Shown: positions 23,457 through 36,381, numbered from the stretch's first letter. The stretch: DNA of 64,000 bases from Excoecaria cochinchinensis (GCA_947683425.1 CANTUQ010000076.1:2914001-2978000); one strand, 5' to 3'. Notes: generated by a model from the sequence alone, not told the origin. Numbers and translations are program-made.

Positions 23457-24693
23457 CTAAAATCTTTAGAGTTCTTGAAAGTGCCCTCAAAACATACAAC
23501 TTAAAATTCTGCTTTAACTTAAAAAAAAGGCAAAAAGTTATCTTCAAAAACTTGATGTGCAGTAAAATAAAAATAGTAGAGGATAGATGGGCAACATCCA
23601 TCTGATATATTAAAATACACCTGAAAGTCATATTCTGTTCTGGCCTACTTTCTAAAGAAAAGGATGACTACACACGATTATAAAAAGTCACATTCTTGCC
23701 TGCTTTCTAAAGTGCACGCTATTATGCAGACATTTTATATCTCAGCTTATAAAGTTGTTGAAACACAATTGTAAATAAAATCAACAAAAAAGGCAGCAAG
23801 AAAAGAATATAAAAATGATCACTGTACTATTGCATTCAATATATACCCTCTATAGTCTGCACCAGACCTTCCAGATTTTCTTACTTTGTTTTGCTGTCTC
23901 AATAGAAGTGAAAAAGAAAAAAGGAAAAAAAATATGAAGTATAAAGGGAAAAAGAAATAGTATAGAAAAGCAAGCATATGTAGATAAAACATGTAAGAAT
24001 AACTGGATAAAACATCAAATGGAAAGTTATGTTAACTCGAAAACATATCTTGTAAAATGGAGAAAAAAAAATCCTTATTGCTATTTTATATTTCTAAAAC
24101 TACCAAAAAATGTTAGGATCTATACATTTTTTATAAGAGGTGAACTTTAAAATTCAAAGAGCATGAATTATATATACTGTAATTTAATAAACTTAAACAT
24201 TTAGAGGCATTCATATTACTCAATGAGCAGCAACTCCAATCATGAAATAACAATTGTTGGAAACGATGAACTAGAACTATTTTTTAGCTTCTTTGAACAA
24301 GAAAATAACTTGGAAATTTAGCAAATAAAATGAAATATGAAGGGAAATAAGGAACTATGAACTTTCATTAAAAGTTATAACATCAATTTGGTTCTATAAG
24401 TATCAATATTCCTTGCATTTTTAGGTATATTAATCCACAATGACAAGACTGGAATTTAATTGTCCTTGAACTCGAAAAACAGTCACCTAATATAACCCAC
24501 CCAACCTCATATATGATTTGTTTCTTATAAAGTCGATGAAAACAATAATATTAAAAGACCATAGAAATATACAACCTCCACTAAAATCATGCATGCCAGC
24601 AATTACTAGGATGAAAGATTAAATAAAAGATATTTTGATTTCAAAGTTCCATATTTAAACTGTAAGCAGTAATTGAGCATAATAAGAGCATAC
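23457..24693. other. CACTA-2 interior, no gene recognised
   Basis: AT-rich sequence between the captured exon at 23456 and the possible exon ending at 24694. Only short open frames occur, without recognisable motifs. It is likely intron and spacer. Confidence 0.5.
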
Positions 24694-24825
24694 CTTTCTG
24701 CCATCTTCCAACAGGGTCCTAATACTGTGACCATGATAATTCTCCCGATGTTTGTAAACCTTGACATCTTCCCAAGTAAATTTTGCACATAAATTTATCC
24801 ATTTACTCTTCAACAATCACATCTT
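24694..24825 (-). pseudogene. Possible upstream exon in CACTA-2, unrecognised
   Basis: The minus strand is open from about 24825 (SKWINLCAKFTWEDVKVYKH, then RENYHGHSIRTLLEDGRK) and ends at a good GT donor (AAAG|GTATGC, 24694). It lies upstream of and on the same strand as the GARP exons. It may be an exon of the same captured gene, of a second captured gene, or of a decayed CACTA gene. I recognise no family. Confidence 0.4.
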
Positions 24826-26059
24826 CATCCACAAATAAATTACCCAGCAATTCAACATGAGTGATGTAATATACATCCAAATTGTCTATATATATCGCCA
24901 AATGCCACATGGAGGATACCATTAGCATAATTCGGTCCCAAGATTTGGAATACAGATAATAACATATTTGCTATAACAAATTGAAAAAAAAATCAAAATT
25001 AAAATACCGATTGAATTAAGATAGAAACCTAAAAACTTGTGACTTAAAGAGATATAAATACTTAGATGATCAGTGCTAAATAATCCATTTATCAGCTACA
25101 TTAAGGCATGATTAACCAAAATAATCAACAGACATATTTGAAGCAAACTGGGTTTGCTTTTCCTTTACGTGTCTCTATTTCTTAGGTTTTCAGTTTGGGG
25201 GTCTACGATGGCGAATTAGGTTCTGAAATAACAAGTAAGGAAAAAATTCGAGTTCAAAAAAATAATAAAGAAGATGATTTAGATAGAATATAATGATTTA
25301 GAAGAGCATATTGAAGTTCATATCAGAATAATTCAATTACAGATAGCGAGAGCTTACGATCTTGGCCACCGTGGACACCACCTCTAGTTGGATGATACAT
25401 GTCGGAACTGGTTCAGGTTCAGCTGCTCAAGGAAAGGAGATCATGGCCTTTACTCTTCCTTTCTAGTTAAAAAAAAAAACCTATATCTGCAGGGCTTCGA
25501 GTGGTGCGGCGGCGGCAAGGTAGAGGAGCAGCAGGGCAGCGAGGAGAGGGCAACGGCAGATGACCGCCCTAACATCTATTTTATCAGGGTTATAGTTTAA
25601 CGAAAGGGTGAGAGTTTGCTTTCGACAGTGAAGCGGAGAATAGGGTGAGAATCGATTATGTTGGTACGTGATAAATCTCATGTTGCTTCTAATGGTGAAG
25701 TGGAGAACAGGGTAAGAATTGATAAATATAATTTATGAGAAGGTGAGAATCTCAGAATCTCAGAAAAAGGGATGCAGAGCAGGAAAGGGATTTGGGGATT
25801 TTAAGAATTTTTGAACAAAAGAAAAATATGAAAGTTTATTGATGAAGCAGGGAACAGAGAGGGACGAAGGAAGATGAAGGCGGGGCTAGTGGGGTGGCTT
25901 TCGGTGGTGGGTAGCGTCGAGTGGGTGATGAGGGGACGGATTAGGGCTGGCAAGCATTTTACACAAATTGGGTTTTATGGGTTTGCTTTCTATTTGAGTT
26001 TATATTTTTTGTTTTATTTTAATAAAATAATTGAGAATTATTTTTGGAGGTAAAGAATG
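24826..26059. other. CACTA-2 interior, upstream part
   Basis: This holds a modestly GC-rich zone (25360-25580, with CGGCGGCGG) and no coding domain. On the minus strand it would be promoter or leader for the captured gene. Open frames at 25388-25600 and 25681-25481 overlap on opposite strands and show no motif. Confidence 0.4.
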
Positions 26060-26229
26060 AAGTAATAACGACCGGATTTTATGCCTTTTAACAACCGAAA
26101 ATAATCTAGTAGTTAAATAATAATAAAATTTGAGTTTTAACGACCGAATTAATTTTCTTTCGTTGTTTATATCTTTTTACGACCGGATTTTGTCCCTGCG
26201 CTAAATTTTGGTCGTTAAAACTCAGTTTT
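26060..26229. repeat. CACTA-2 right subterminal repeats
   Basis: Copies of AACGACCGGATTTT, TTTTAACGACCGAATT and TTTTACGACCGGATTTTGTC, the same motif as at the left end, next to the terminal TTTTCTTGTAGTG. Confidence 0.85.
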
Positions 26230-26241
26230 CTTGTAGTGAAA

Positions 26242-27462
26242 ATTTCCCTACTAATCCATTCCAACCCAAAACCCAAAACAGAACTGTGAACAAACTTAAC
26301 AAATTAATACTTACCGGAAGATCCTACAAGATCAGGAGTATCCTCTCTGATCATTGGATACACTCAGGGCCGATCATATTCTCCCATGGTCCCCGGTCGC
26401 TGTACTATTTCTGATGGCACTCGTGAAGGTTGTCCACTGCCTCTGCCACTTCGGTCCGCTCGCGTTCTTTATCCACTCGCTCTACTCTCGAGTTCTTTCC
26501 TTGACCTCCCTTCTTTTCAGACAATCAGCTAAGAAATGCTATTTACTTTCGCACTTGAAACATGCTCTCGAAATCTTTCGATATTCGCCCTAGTGGCACC
26601 TCTGGCAATGCTCACACTCTGGAATCACACTTCCCTTGCTGGAGGGCAACACCGTAATCCCAAATTTAGAAGGCGCTTGAGCCGAATCTTTAGTCTCTTG
26701 TCCGATCGGAACTTTCTTAGCTCTCTTACCACTCACAAACCCACTGTCCGGGGCTTTCCTCTTCTGCTCTAATTTTTAGTTAATCCCTTTCGACTCCTCT
26801 AGCTTTATCGCTACTGCTACCAACTAATAATATCTGACAGGATGCATAACTGCCATAGCTGACAGGGGCCCTCGGATCACTTCTCTTAACCCATCTTGAA
26901 AATGTTGGCACCTAAATCTTTTAGTCAGTATCATTTTCGGTACATATTTGCTCAGCCGACTAAACTCCTTCTCGTATTCACCGACTGTTATATTCCTCTG
27001 CCTCAGACTTATAAACTCCTTCCACTTTGCCTCTCTATAAGCTTTAGTTACATATTTCTTTCCGAACTCTTGTGAGAAAAACTCCCATGTCAACTCAGCC
27101 GGTCTCTGAGGGTTGCGGAGCACGAGCTTCCACCAATCATATACCGATGCTTGTAGTAATGACTTTGCACAAATCACTCGCTCATGGGCGGGACACCTAA
27201 TCTCCTGCAAAATCCGATCTACTCTCTCAATCTAGAAATCGGCCACATCCGATTGGTCGACTGCAGTCTCATGAAAATCTTCGGCGCCTCTCTTCCTCAA
27301 AAGCTCAGAAGGAGCCTTGGCAGCAGTCAGTCTATCTACCACTTAAAGCAAACCTTGTACCAATGCCGGATCAAAACCAAAACCCATACCTGCTGGTGGT
27401 GCATGCTCACATGCAGACCTATCACTGCCGACCGGATTAACACTGCCTACTGTCTCGCCCAT
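26242..27462 (-). pseudogene. E4 gag
   Basis: The ATG at 27462 (MGETVGSVNPVGS) opens a chromovirus-type gag. The core 27210-26824 shows LLQASVYDWWKLVL, EFFSQEFGKKYV, FISLRQRNITVGEYEKEFSR and RFRCQHFQDGLREVI, typical of Retrotrans_gag. A zinc-knuckle remnant follows (CEHCQRCH, then ACFKCESK, near 26590-26510) with its last cysteine replaced by a stop. Stops also lie near 27345 and 27230. Where a protease should follow, the sequence instead reads CTTCCG|GTAAGTATT near 26315 and then the element's 3' end. Confidence 0.88.
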
Positions 27463-27596
27463 ATTCTCACTCAGATCAGGCTCCACCAAGACACTACATA
27501 GGTCACATCTGCATTAGGCCACGACACTAGACAAACTCACATGCCATGACTCTAAACTCAAAACAACCAAAAATAACCAGGACTGGATAAACCGGT
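27463..27596 (-). other. E4 leader
   Basis: A short untranslated stretch between PBS and gag start, with no open frame of note. Confidence 0.6.
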
Positions 27597-27608
27597 GCTC
27601 TAATACCA
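27597..27608 (-). other. E4 primer-binding site (tRNA-iMet type)
   Basis: The minus strand reads TGGTATTAGAGC three bases after the LTR end ACA. The canonical plant initiator-Met PBS is TGGTATCAGAGC, so there is one C-to-T change. This fixes the element on the minus strand and makes 27612-29577 its 5' LTR. Confidence 0.9.
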
Positions 27609-27611
27609 TAC

Positions 27612-29577
27612 TGTAACACCCCGATCGGACTGCCACAGAAGCACCCCGATCGGAGCACTACACATCGGACATACATGATCCGAACATCACCAACTACACA
27701 TACATTAAATCGAGTGGAAGCATTCATAAGAAAAAACATAACTTTATAAATATAAATAACCAACTATAAAATATCCAAAATTACATATACAAAATGTTAC
27801 AGGAGCAGAGTACAAAATAAAACTCTAACTCCTATGTGGCCGACCAGCAGATGCGCGACTCCAACTAGAACAAAACCTACCACCTACACGGAAAAACAAA
27901 AAAAAAAAGATATCCCATGCTAAGCGATAATGCTTAGTGGGGAGGAACAAAGACAGAAGAAAACACTATACAGAAATATCCAGTACGTCATGTAAATTCA
28001 TGCACATAATTATACATAACAATTCACTAAATCAGGTCATCATCATAAATAGGAAAGTAAATCCGAACAGGAAACACTAGCCAGGATCACTCGGGACAAA
28101 TATCACACTTCACTGCACTTTAGAACCGAACGGAACACACTAGCCTAAATTTCACTGGTGGATATGGGAACACTACACTGGAGACCGAAGCCTCAAAATA
28201 CTATCACTAGCCCGAAGGCAATAGGGGAGACCAGAGTCTCAAAACATTTTCACTAGACCTTAACGGAGGTCAACCGAATCACCGGACCCGAACGGGCCGA
28301 ACACTTGCAGCTGCACTCACTATCCCTTTATAAGCATGCTTATCCATCCACTACACTGACACACTTCAGGCTCAACTTACTCACTCAGAAATCACAATAC
28401 ACTATTATGCACAATCACTAATAAAAACACTATCATCATCAGGACACTAGTAGAACATGAACCATGCAAAGTGAGACAGGAAAATCATTTTCATTCCGAT
28501 CGGGACTCTGCAAGTCGAGTGATGCTCTTCTTGCCGAGCGGGCTCTACATGCCGGGCCTACCCTGCATGCCGAGCAAAGCCCTTCATGCCTAGCGGGCTC
28601 TACATACCGAGCGGACTGGAAAACACAGCTCTATCTCGATCCAGACAAGAGTCTCGATCGGACAGAGTCGCATTTCTCTAGAACTCCAGAAAGCAGCTGG
28701 AACACCGAGCTTCAAAACCATGCCAAAACCATTTCATTCAATCAAGAAATTCACATCAACACTCAGTATGAAATAGTTCACAACACTAACACACAATACT
28801 AGCCAATCACTCGCTATAACATATACATAACTACATACAAAACACTCAAAATCCCAGAACTTAAACTGCGAAGAACACATGATCCGAAAGAAGATGAACA
28901 GACAACTCTTAAACAAACACCATCACACACACACGCTCCCAAACCTAGAAATGAAGCTTCAAGCCGAACTCTTTACTAAACCACTTTCTCTTTGCCTTTA
29001 CTCTTCCTTCTCTCTTCCGATTCTTGCACAGAAACTCAACCAAATCAACACTAGATCAAAACTTAAAGCCGAACTTCTCAACCCCAAGAATAGAGAATAG
29101 GAAAGAACGAAGAAATCCCAAACATAAATTCGAACACTTACCTTCTTGAACCAGCTCAAACTTCGACAAATCCCTCACAAATCTTGAAGAACACACAAAG
29201 AAGAATTGAGAGCAGGATTTCGGGAAAAGGGAGAGAAAAGATGGGAAAGAGCAGAAAGATGAAGAATGGCTTCCAAGGAAAGCAAACTCTCTTTTTTTGC
29301 CTTCCCTCTCGTCTCTCTCTCTTTTAAATACTGATAAATGCTCTCAACCACCAAAGCCACTTGTCCTTCTCTCATTGGACCTCGAAACCCACTAACTTGA
29401 CTTTTACCTTTCAACCCTTGGCAAATCTTCTTTTAATCACCAACAACAATTCTTTCCTTCTATACTTTAATTAACTCTTCAATTTAGTCCTCAATTCCAC
29501 TTACATACTTACAAAATCACCCTTACATTTCCGATCAAAACCATAAATTCCGACTAGGCACTTTTTGGGTTGTGACA
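27612..29577 (-). repeat. E4 5' LTR (1966 bp)
   Basis: It has the same ends and internal order as the partner at 18928-20889. The TATA candidate is at 28335-28324. The stem-loop CTAAGCG...TGCTTAG is at 27920-27937, 309 bases from the LTR 3' end. The GCCGAGC iterations are at 28526-28615. Confidence 0.92.
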
Positions 29578-29754
29578 TCAGTGGATTAGTGGAAAGATCA
29601 TACCTAGATTCGAATTCTTTAATGATGTTTTTGTCTAGGATGTTGGGTTTATCAATCCTATAGAAGGCTTTTGGGATGAAGAGGTCATGACCCAAGGCAC
29701 CATCTAGGACCGAGATGCATCAAATCGTGGAGATTGTCACCAATGGGCTGTTAG
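29578..29754 (+). pseudogene. E3 pol linker fragment between E4 and E5
   Basis: A plus-strand remnant of E3 that aligns with E1's minus-strand linker (E1 about 1220-1050), including MHQIVEIVTNGLL at its right end. It begins with the TCAGT duplication of E4 and ends with GTTAG, the duplication of E5. Two stops interrupt it. Confidence 0.8.
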
Positions 29755-30853
29755 TGTAACACCCTATACCCGCATGTAGCACACCACAAGATACATAGGT
29801 AGTGTACGACAACGAGTGAGGGATGCTACAGGCGAAAACATTTTGGGAACAATAACAGAATCATAATTATAAAATTTCTTTAATTCAAAGCACTCACACA
29901 ATATGAAACACATTCACATATAAATTCGCATCATACTTTTCATTCTAACCTTATTAATCACTTTTATAGAAATAATAGTTAATTAAGTTACACATAGCAA
30001 ACATATACTCCATCTAACAAACAATTACAAACTCGTTGGCCAAGACTGCTGCAAAAAATCCAAGATAATACTTCTACCACCTTAACCTGCATGGACAAAC
30101 ATCCGTAATAAGCGCCATGACTTAGTGGGAAAAACATAAAATGAACAACTGCTCACAGTGGTTATTAATGCATATCACATACATAAATAACATACGTACA
30201 AAATATCGAAATTCATAAAATACAAGAAAAAGAAGTACAAGCTACCATAAATTCATATCACAGTTTTGACACTCCAAATTATATGTTTCATTTTGTATAT
30301 TTGTTATTATTCCATTTCTTATTTATACATAGCTTCAATGAGTCAAGTCAAATACATATTTTGACCACATATGCGAAATCTATGAATGCATTTATTTGGG
30401 TATAAAATTGTATTCCAGTGTAACATATACAATTTACCAAATCATTCTTAAATTATTCTCTAAATCCAAATATCTATTTCTTGTCTATTACGCTTTACCT
30501 TAAGTTATTAATCAGTACTTACCTAACATGTTCACTTAGAGATGAGAATACAATGTTCATACATATTCGATGCATATAGATTTCTTACAAAACATATTTA
30601 TATTAGTTGTCAAGGTCCGGATCCTGAAGGAAAGAAATGCATATCATAACATGCATTCAAAGTTCATACACATACATACTTTCTATTATGTACTTATTTT
30701 TTACACATTCCTTTATTTGACTGATATCAAAATTTGGATATCATAACACATAGGTACCCAATGGTACTTCACACATTACGCATGGAAATTCGAAGCATAT
30801 AAGCACATGGTGTACATATTCAAAATGGTTTTGATACTTCACATCACTAGACT

Positions 30854-33602
30854 TGTAGCGCCCCTTCCACAGCCACCCACACAGCTTTACTGTGGTAGTC
30901 GGGAATGGTCGACACAACACACAGATACACACACACACAACACATATATCTATATACTATAATCTTATAATAAAAAATTTCTTTCACTACTGCAATCATA
31001 TCATGCATTTCGTTTCACGGCTGAAGATATGTTATTACTTATATTACATGCCTGCCTAATTATTACATGCCAAGTCCAAAAAGACTATATACATATAAAC
31101 ATATTTAAGTACACAAAATACTCAAAACCTACACTAATCAAGTCCTAGTGTTGACCGCGTTTGTTATGCGGAACTGTCCTTCCGGATCATCTCACTTCGG
31201 AACCTACATGGATTAGAAAATAACCTGTGCTAAGTGATAACGCTTAGTGGGGAACCGCAAACAATATACAATATAGGTATAAAGCACATATGCATCGATT
31301 AATTATCACTGTAATTAAAGTGAAATACTTATAGTCATGCCTATACAAACATGCCACAATGACACATCATATCCACAATACAACCATAGCATGTTACACA
31401 TTTCATTTTATGTATACACATGTATAATATTTCATATGCATTCCTGCTATTAGATAATAATTATACAAATGCATCTCATGCCAAACTTTATCACTTTGTA
31501 TTCATATTCTCATCTTTATAACTTTCTTTCAAATGATAAAAAATTATCATTAATCTTTCTTTCTTTGTTTTGCCTTGCCTGCAATTCAAAGACAGATAAC
31601 GGGTGATACTATTAGTACTAGAAAGTACCACTATTAGTACCCGTAGGTACCACTATTAGCATATTACTATGCAAAGATGAACCCATTTAGGATTTAATAG
31701 AAAGATGATTTCCGAAGAAATCGGATACTATCGGTCGTAACTTTAGACCCTTTTAGGCATGCCTACTTATCCTCTAGTTGACTCATAGGCTAATTATTAT
31801 TTCCATTTATTTGTATATCAATCACAATTTACATTGCTCATATAATCATATGGAATAGATCATAGTACATAATAGCTCACATATATTTGTAAGCATACTA
31901 TCATGTTCACATTCACTTCCATTTAAACACCTTTGCATAATTCATAATCTTTTCCCAAGTCCATATAATGTTGATATATTAGTATAAATCTCATTCCATA
32001 ACATTATACATAGCTTTATAAAGAATTACTTTCCTTTCATATGCCTCACGGTGACAATCAAATCATTGTGACCGTGATATAGACACATATCAAAACAGAA
32101 GACAAATCAGGGGTACCTCACGGAAGCAACCATTTTGGTTGTGACCATGACCTATTTGCATCTTCAAAACAGAATATAAACTGAAGGTATGTCACGGTGG
32201 CAATAATTTCATTATGACCGTGACATGCCTAAATTTTAAAAAAAAATGTAAATCGAAGCTATCTCATGGTGGCAACCATTTTGCTTGTGACTGTGACATA
32301 CCTAAGTTTGAAAACAGAATGTCACTCGTACATACCTCACGGTGACAATCATTTTGGTTTTGACCGTGACATATGTAACTTTGCAATCCAGAATGCAATC
32401 TATGCATTCCTCATAGTGATAATCATTTTGGTTATCACCGTGATATATGTCCAACTATAGGTAGAATGCTAAATTCAAGTATTGAACCTATACATTTTGA
32501 ACCACAAATCCTCACCTACAAACTCTTGATTCTAACTCTCAAAATCATGCCATCAAACAAACATAAACACATATTTTCTTTGAGACTAGAACACAATTGA
32601 CATCTAAATTACTCATACTTATCATGCTTCCATTTCACTTTGCATCATAGCCATCTCAATCTTTCTAATATAACTTTATGCCATTTTAACACATATTACT
32701 CTCTATTGATAAACACAGAACCCATATAGGCGCTTTACTTCAATTCTATCATTCTCACATCTTATTTGCACAATTCAATTCAAACATACATATCTTGACA
32801 TATGCAAGTTCATAGTCAAACCAATAACCAAAACAAACACAATCATTCTATTACATACTTGAAATTAAAGTTCAATTAATCACATCTCAATTCACAATTT
32901 CACATCCAAATCACATTCATATCATTAACATACACAATTCGGTTTGTTCCCAAACCTCAAGCTCACTTGTTGCTAGGCTCTCCAACCTTAGCCTTTCCTT
33001 TGTCTCTCTTTGATTCTTCTACCACAGCTAACACCAAATCCAGAATTTGGAAAATAAGGATAAATTACCAATTCAAACTCAAAACAGGAATAAGAAATGA
33101 GTAGAAGAAGATAAAGGCTAAACTAACACTTACCTTGCTCAAGAACTCAATTCAGAATTCACACTCCTTACTTAATCAATTGGCCAGCTAATCATGCATG
33201 TAAGTTCAATTCTATGAATGAGAAAGACATAAGAATGGAAAGGAAGTAGCCGAAGAAGAAGAAGAAGAAGAAAGCCTAAGCAAAATTGGACTTTCTCTCT
33301 CCTCAAAACCCTATATATATGCATATGAAGGGTGGGTTGGCTAAGCCTAAGCTTGCCACCCGGAATCCACTACCTCTTCACTAATCCACCATTAACAAAA
33401 TCTATCTTCCATTAATACTAATCAACCTTACTTAACCTTAATCATGCACATCTACCTATAAGCCACTCAAACTTATTCTTTTATGCAATTAAGTCTTCAG
33501 TTCTTTACTCTTTAGTCCAATTTTAATAATGCTCAAAACAAACTTACCCCAAGTACCCTAATTAGGCCAAAATACTGCTATGGTATAAACCAGGCCATTA
33601 CA
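30854..33602 (-). repeat. Solo LTR nested in the E5 LTR (2749 bp)
   Basis: It starts TGTAGCGCCCC and ends GGCCATTACA with the perfect 5-bp duplication AGACT (30849-30853, 33603-33607). A lone LTR with a duplication results from recombination between the two LTRs of one element. On the minus strand its ends resemble the E6 LTR ends (TGTAATAGCCC...GGGCGCTACA). It carries CTAAGTG...CGCTTAG at 31230-31247 and six tandem hairpins at 32046-32434. Confidence 0.92.
32046..32434. repeat. Six tandem hairpins in the solo LTR
   Basis: Six units about 60-80 bases apart, each an inverted repeat like TCACGGTGACAA...TTGTGACCGTGA with a 5-8-base loop (ATTTT or similar), separated by AAACAGAAT-like linkers. 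They begin at about 32046, 32118, 32191, 32272, 32336 and 32410. The sixth has GTGATAA paired with TTATCAC, where others have GTGACAA with TTGTGAC, so both arms changed together. Confidence 0.88.
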
Positions 33603-33689
33603 AGACTCATATAACACTTATCAATCATTTTATATTCTTTTTCATTTCATTACTTGCCTGCACTATCAAAGTAGTGGATAACGGGTAAA

Positions 33690-33831
33690 TGCGTAGGTAC
33701 CTGAAGGTACAACAAACATTTTCTTTTCTTTTGAAAACGCATAGGGATCTTAAACAAGATCCAATCACATAGGGATCGCAAGGATCCAAATGCATAGGGA
33801 CCTGATCAGGGTCTATGAAATGCATAGGCTA
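33690..33831. repeat. Series of short hairpins in the E5 LTR
   Basis: Successive units share a GCATAG or ACATAG linker followed by a different inverted repeat: GGTACCTGAAGGTAC, GGATCTTAAACAAGATCC, GGATCGCAAGGATCC and GACCTGATCAGGGTC. A parallel series in the solo LTR at 46898-47043 has ATACCCGAAGGTAT, GATCACGAAGATC and GACCTGATCAGGGTC. Confidence 0.75.
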
Positions 33832-36381
33832 CAGCAAATAGAACCCTATAGGCATGCCTATCTATCTCCGGCTCGACTATTGCAGGCTAAATTATTTGTC
33901 CAATTATTGTTTAATTATACACCTAATATAGCATGGTAATTTCAATAAGCAATATCATGTCACTTGATAGCTTACTCACACATATAGTGTAACGTATTAC
34001 AGTTCATATATTGAATCATATATAATTCATAAGTTAGAAATCATGCAAAGTTTATCAAATAAATAAACATTCATAGCACAAAGGAGGGTCGTACTCACGA
34101 CCATAATCGCACTCGTGATAGAGACGAATTGCACCATATGTCGCACTCACAATAGAGAACTGGACGGCCTCTCTCGCGCTCATGCATAAGGTTGCGCTCG
34201 CGACAGAGAGCGTCCGACGGGAGATCATATCACAGGTTCTCTGTAGCGCTCGCGACATAGGTCGTGCTCGTGATGGAGACGAGCGTCACATTCCGTCTCT
34301 GTCCTGTATTACTCTCTTCTAACAATGCCTCCCCAAAACACCAAACTAACTCTTTGCCCACATGACACATATCCAAACACCTCAGATTATTCAATTTGTC
34401 AAGAATTATTCAGTATTTAAATAGTCATTCAAAAACCATTTTACGCACAAAAGATTCATTTCATTTTCGGTTCATGTCACACTTAACAAAGTCATTTAAT
34501 TCAATCTTAACATCACATAACAATTTTAAACCATAATTAAGTCTAGTCGATGTTTGAATCATTAATAACCCAACAAACTTTCTATAAATCGGCACATACA
34601 TGCTAACTTTATTTTTTTTTTACAAGCACACGGGCATTATCAGAATCTCAGGTAATACATCATCTTTTATGTACGAATAAGTTTCTATAATTTCGTTCGG
34701 ACTTAGAATGGTATTCCAAGCTTCTTATGTATCCCAAGGGATTGGGAATCAGAACCCTGTAGTTCTAAAGGTTTAATATACAAAATTTAAGTACTTTCAC
34801 TTATAAACCTATTAACATATCATGACATGTCTCTTTTAGATTCATTTTGAAATGTTTGACTAATTATGCCATTAAATTCCTTAGTAATTATTCATATATA
34901 TAACCTTACTCACTTGTATTCTTAAGTGATAACCATTCATTTGCCTTTTTCCAAAACTCTAAACATGTGATGGATAAGTCTTGGAAAGTTCCAGTGAAGT
35001 TCGGGTGTGTTTCGAGAGGTAAAACACCCTACACAACATAGAGGAGGGTAATGGTGGGCAATGATTCATGATAGCCATAAGGTCCCAAATAAGAAGAAAA
35101 ACACTCATCTAGCATGTTCTATCACGCTCGCGGTAGAGGCATCCATCAGGTGCCCCACGAAAAATAGAATAACAGGACAGCTTTTCACTTCAAACTTGCA
35201 CCGCCTAAACCAACATCTCAACCTCATTTTTAGGAAAAACGCCCTTCTTAACAAATTCTACCTAGAATGTTATCTTTCATATGGCATAACTTTCAGATTA
35301 TTTGGACATCTAACTCATCATATATGATCAAAACAACTTGAACTATTCCAATGAACTAGCCAAAGTAGAGACACCTCTGTTTTGGCCACTTTGGACGATC
35401 TTAGAGCCAGAATTTGCTCAAGGCCATTTCTAGGACTTTTATAAGTATGGAAGTCCTAGTTCTAACGGAATTAGAATCACCTGATTTGGAGTTCTAGCAC
35501 TCTACGTATGACCTAAACATCACACAGAGATCTGCCAAAATTTGAGCAGAGTTTCCTCTAGAAACTCAAGCTCCCTAAACTCAACCAAAACCATACAACC
35601 AATCAACTCAAGCCATCAAAATCAACAAATACATATCAAAAATGGAACTCAACAATATATATATATATATATAAATTTTGCAAACCTCTTTTCGTTTGCT
35701 CTATAATTGGTCAATTACTGTACTTCCACCAACTTGCTCCTTTCCCTTTGCTTAGCTCCACTTCCTCTTAAAAAACATACCATGAATTCATCATTTGCAC
35801 AATACACATAAGTACTCATCTTTAAAACTCACAGTGGAAGAAGAGAAAAAGAAAACCAAACCAACTTACCTTGCAAAAACTTGTAAAAATTACTAGAATT
35901 AATCTGCTCAATCTTTAAAAATCAAGAGTAGAGATTAAATGGATGATTTTATGTTTTATTGGAATGAAAAACATGGTGGCCAAGAGAGGAAGAAGAGGGA
36001 CGTGCTCCATCCCCTTTCTCTACGGATTTTATGGCTTTAAAGTCATAAAATCCATCCTTATCCATTCAAGCTAGGCGTCACTTTACTATTGGCCCAATTA
36101 CGATTTTTATGTAAATTTTCCTTTTTAATCCTTCAACTCTTATTTCTTCTTGCATTTGGCATAAAACTTTATTATTTACAACATTGGCCCACCTAATTAA
36201 TTAATTTCTCCAATTTAGTCCATAAATATGAAATACCCAAATTACCTCCCAGTCTTTTTAATTAATACCAAACACATCCTCAACTACATTTAACCATTTT
36301 AATCCATCAATTACACATTTTAATCACTTTTATACTCCGAATACTTAGGAATCCAATTATGGTAAATGTCGGGCCCTTACA

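Larger units (their letters stand above)
29755..36381 (-). repeat. E5 3' LTR, interrupted by a solo LTR
   Basis: Without the nested 30854-33602 insertion and one AGACT it is about 3.87 kb, close to the related solo LTR at 45836-49927, with which it shares long stretches. It has a CpG-rich palindrome zone (34086-34290 and 35119-35140), a run of GGTACC-like hairpins (33690-33831), a decayed copy of the TAAG...CTTA stem-loop near 30107-30124, and a purine tract on the minus strand immediately inside it (36393-36382). Confidence 0.88.

Noticed and set aside
27597..27608. tRNA gene fragments at the primer-binding sites
   Set aside because: Only 12-18 bases complementary to tRNA 3' ends, placed next to LTRs. 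No tRNA body is present.
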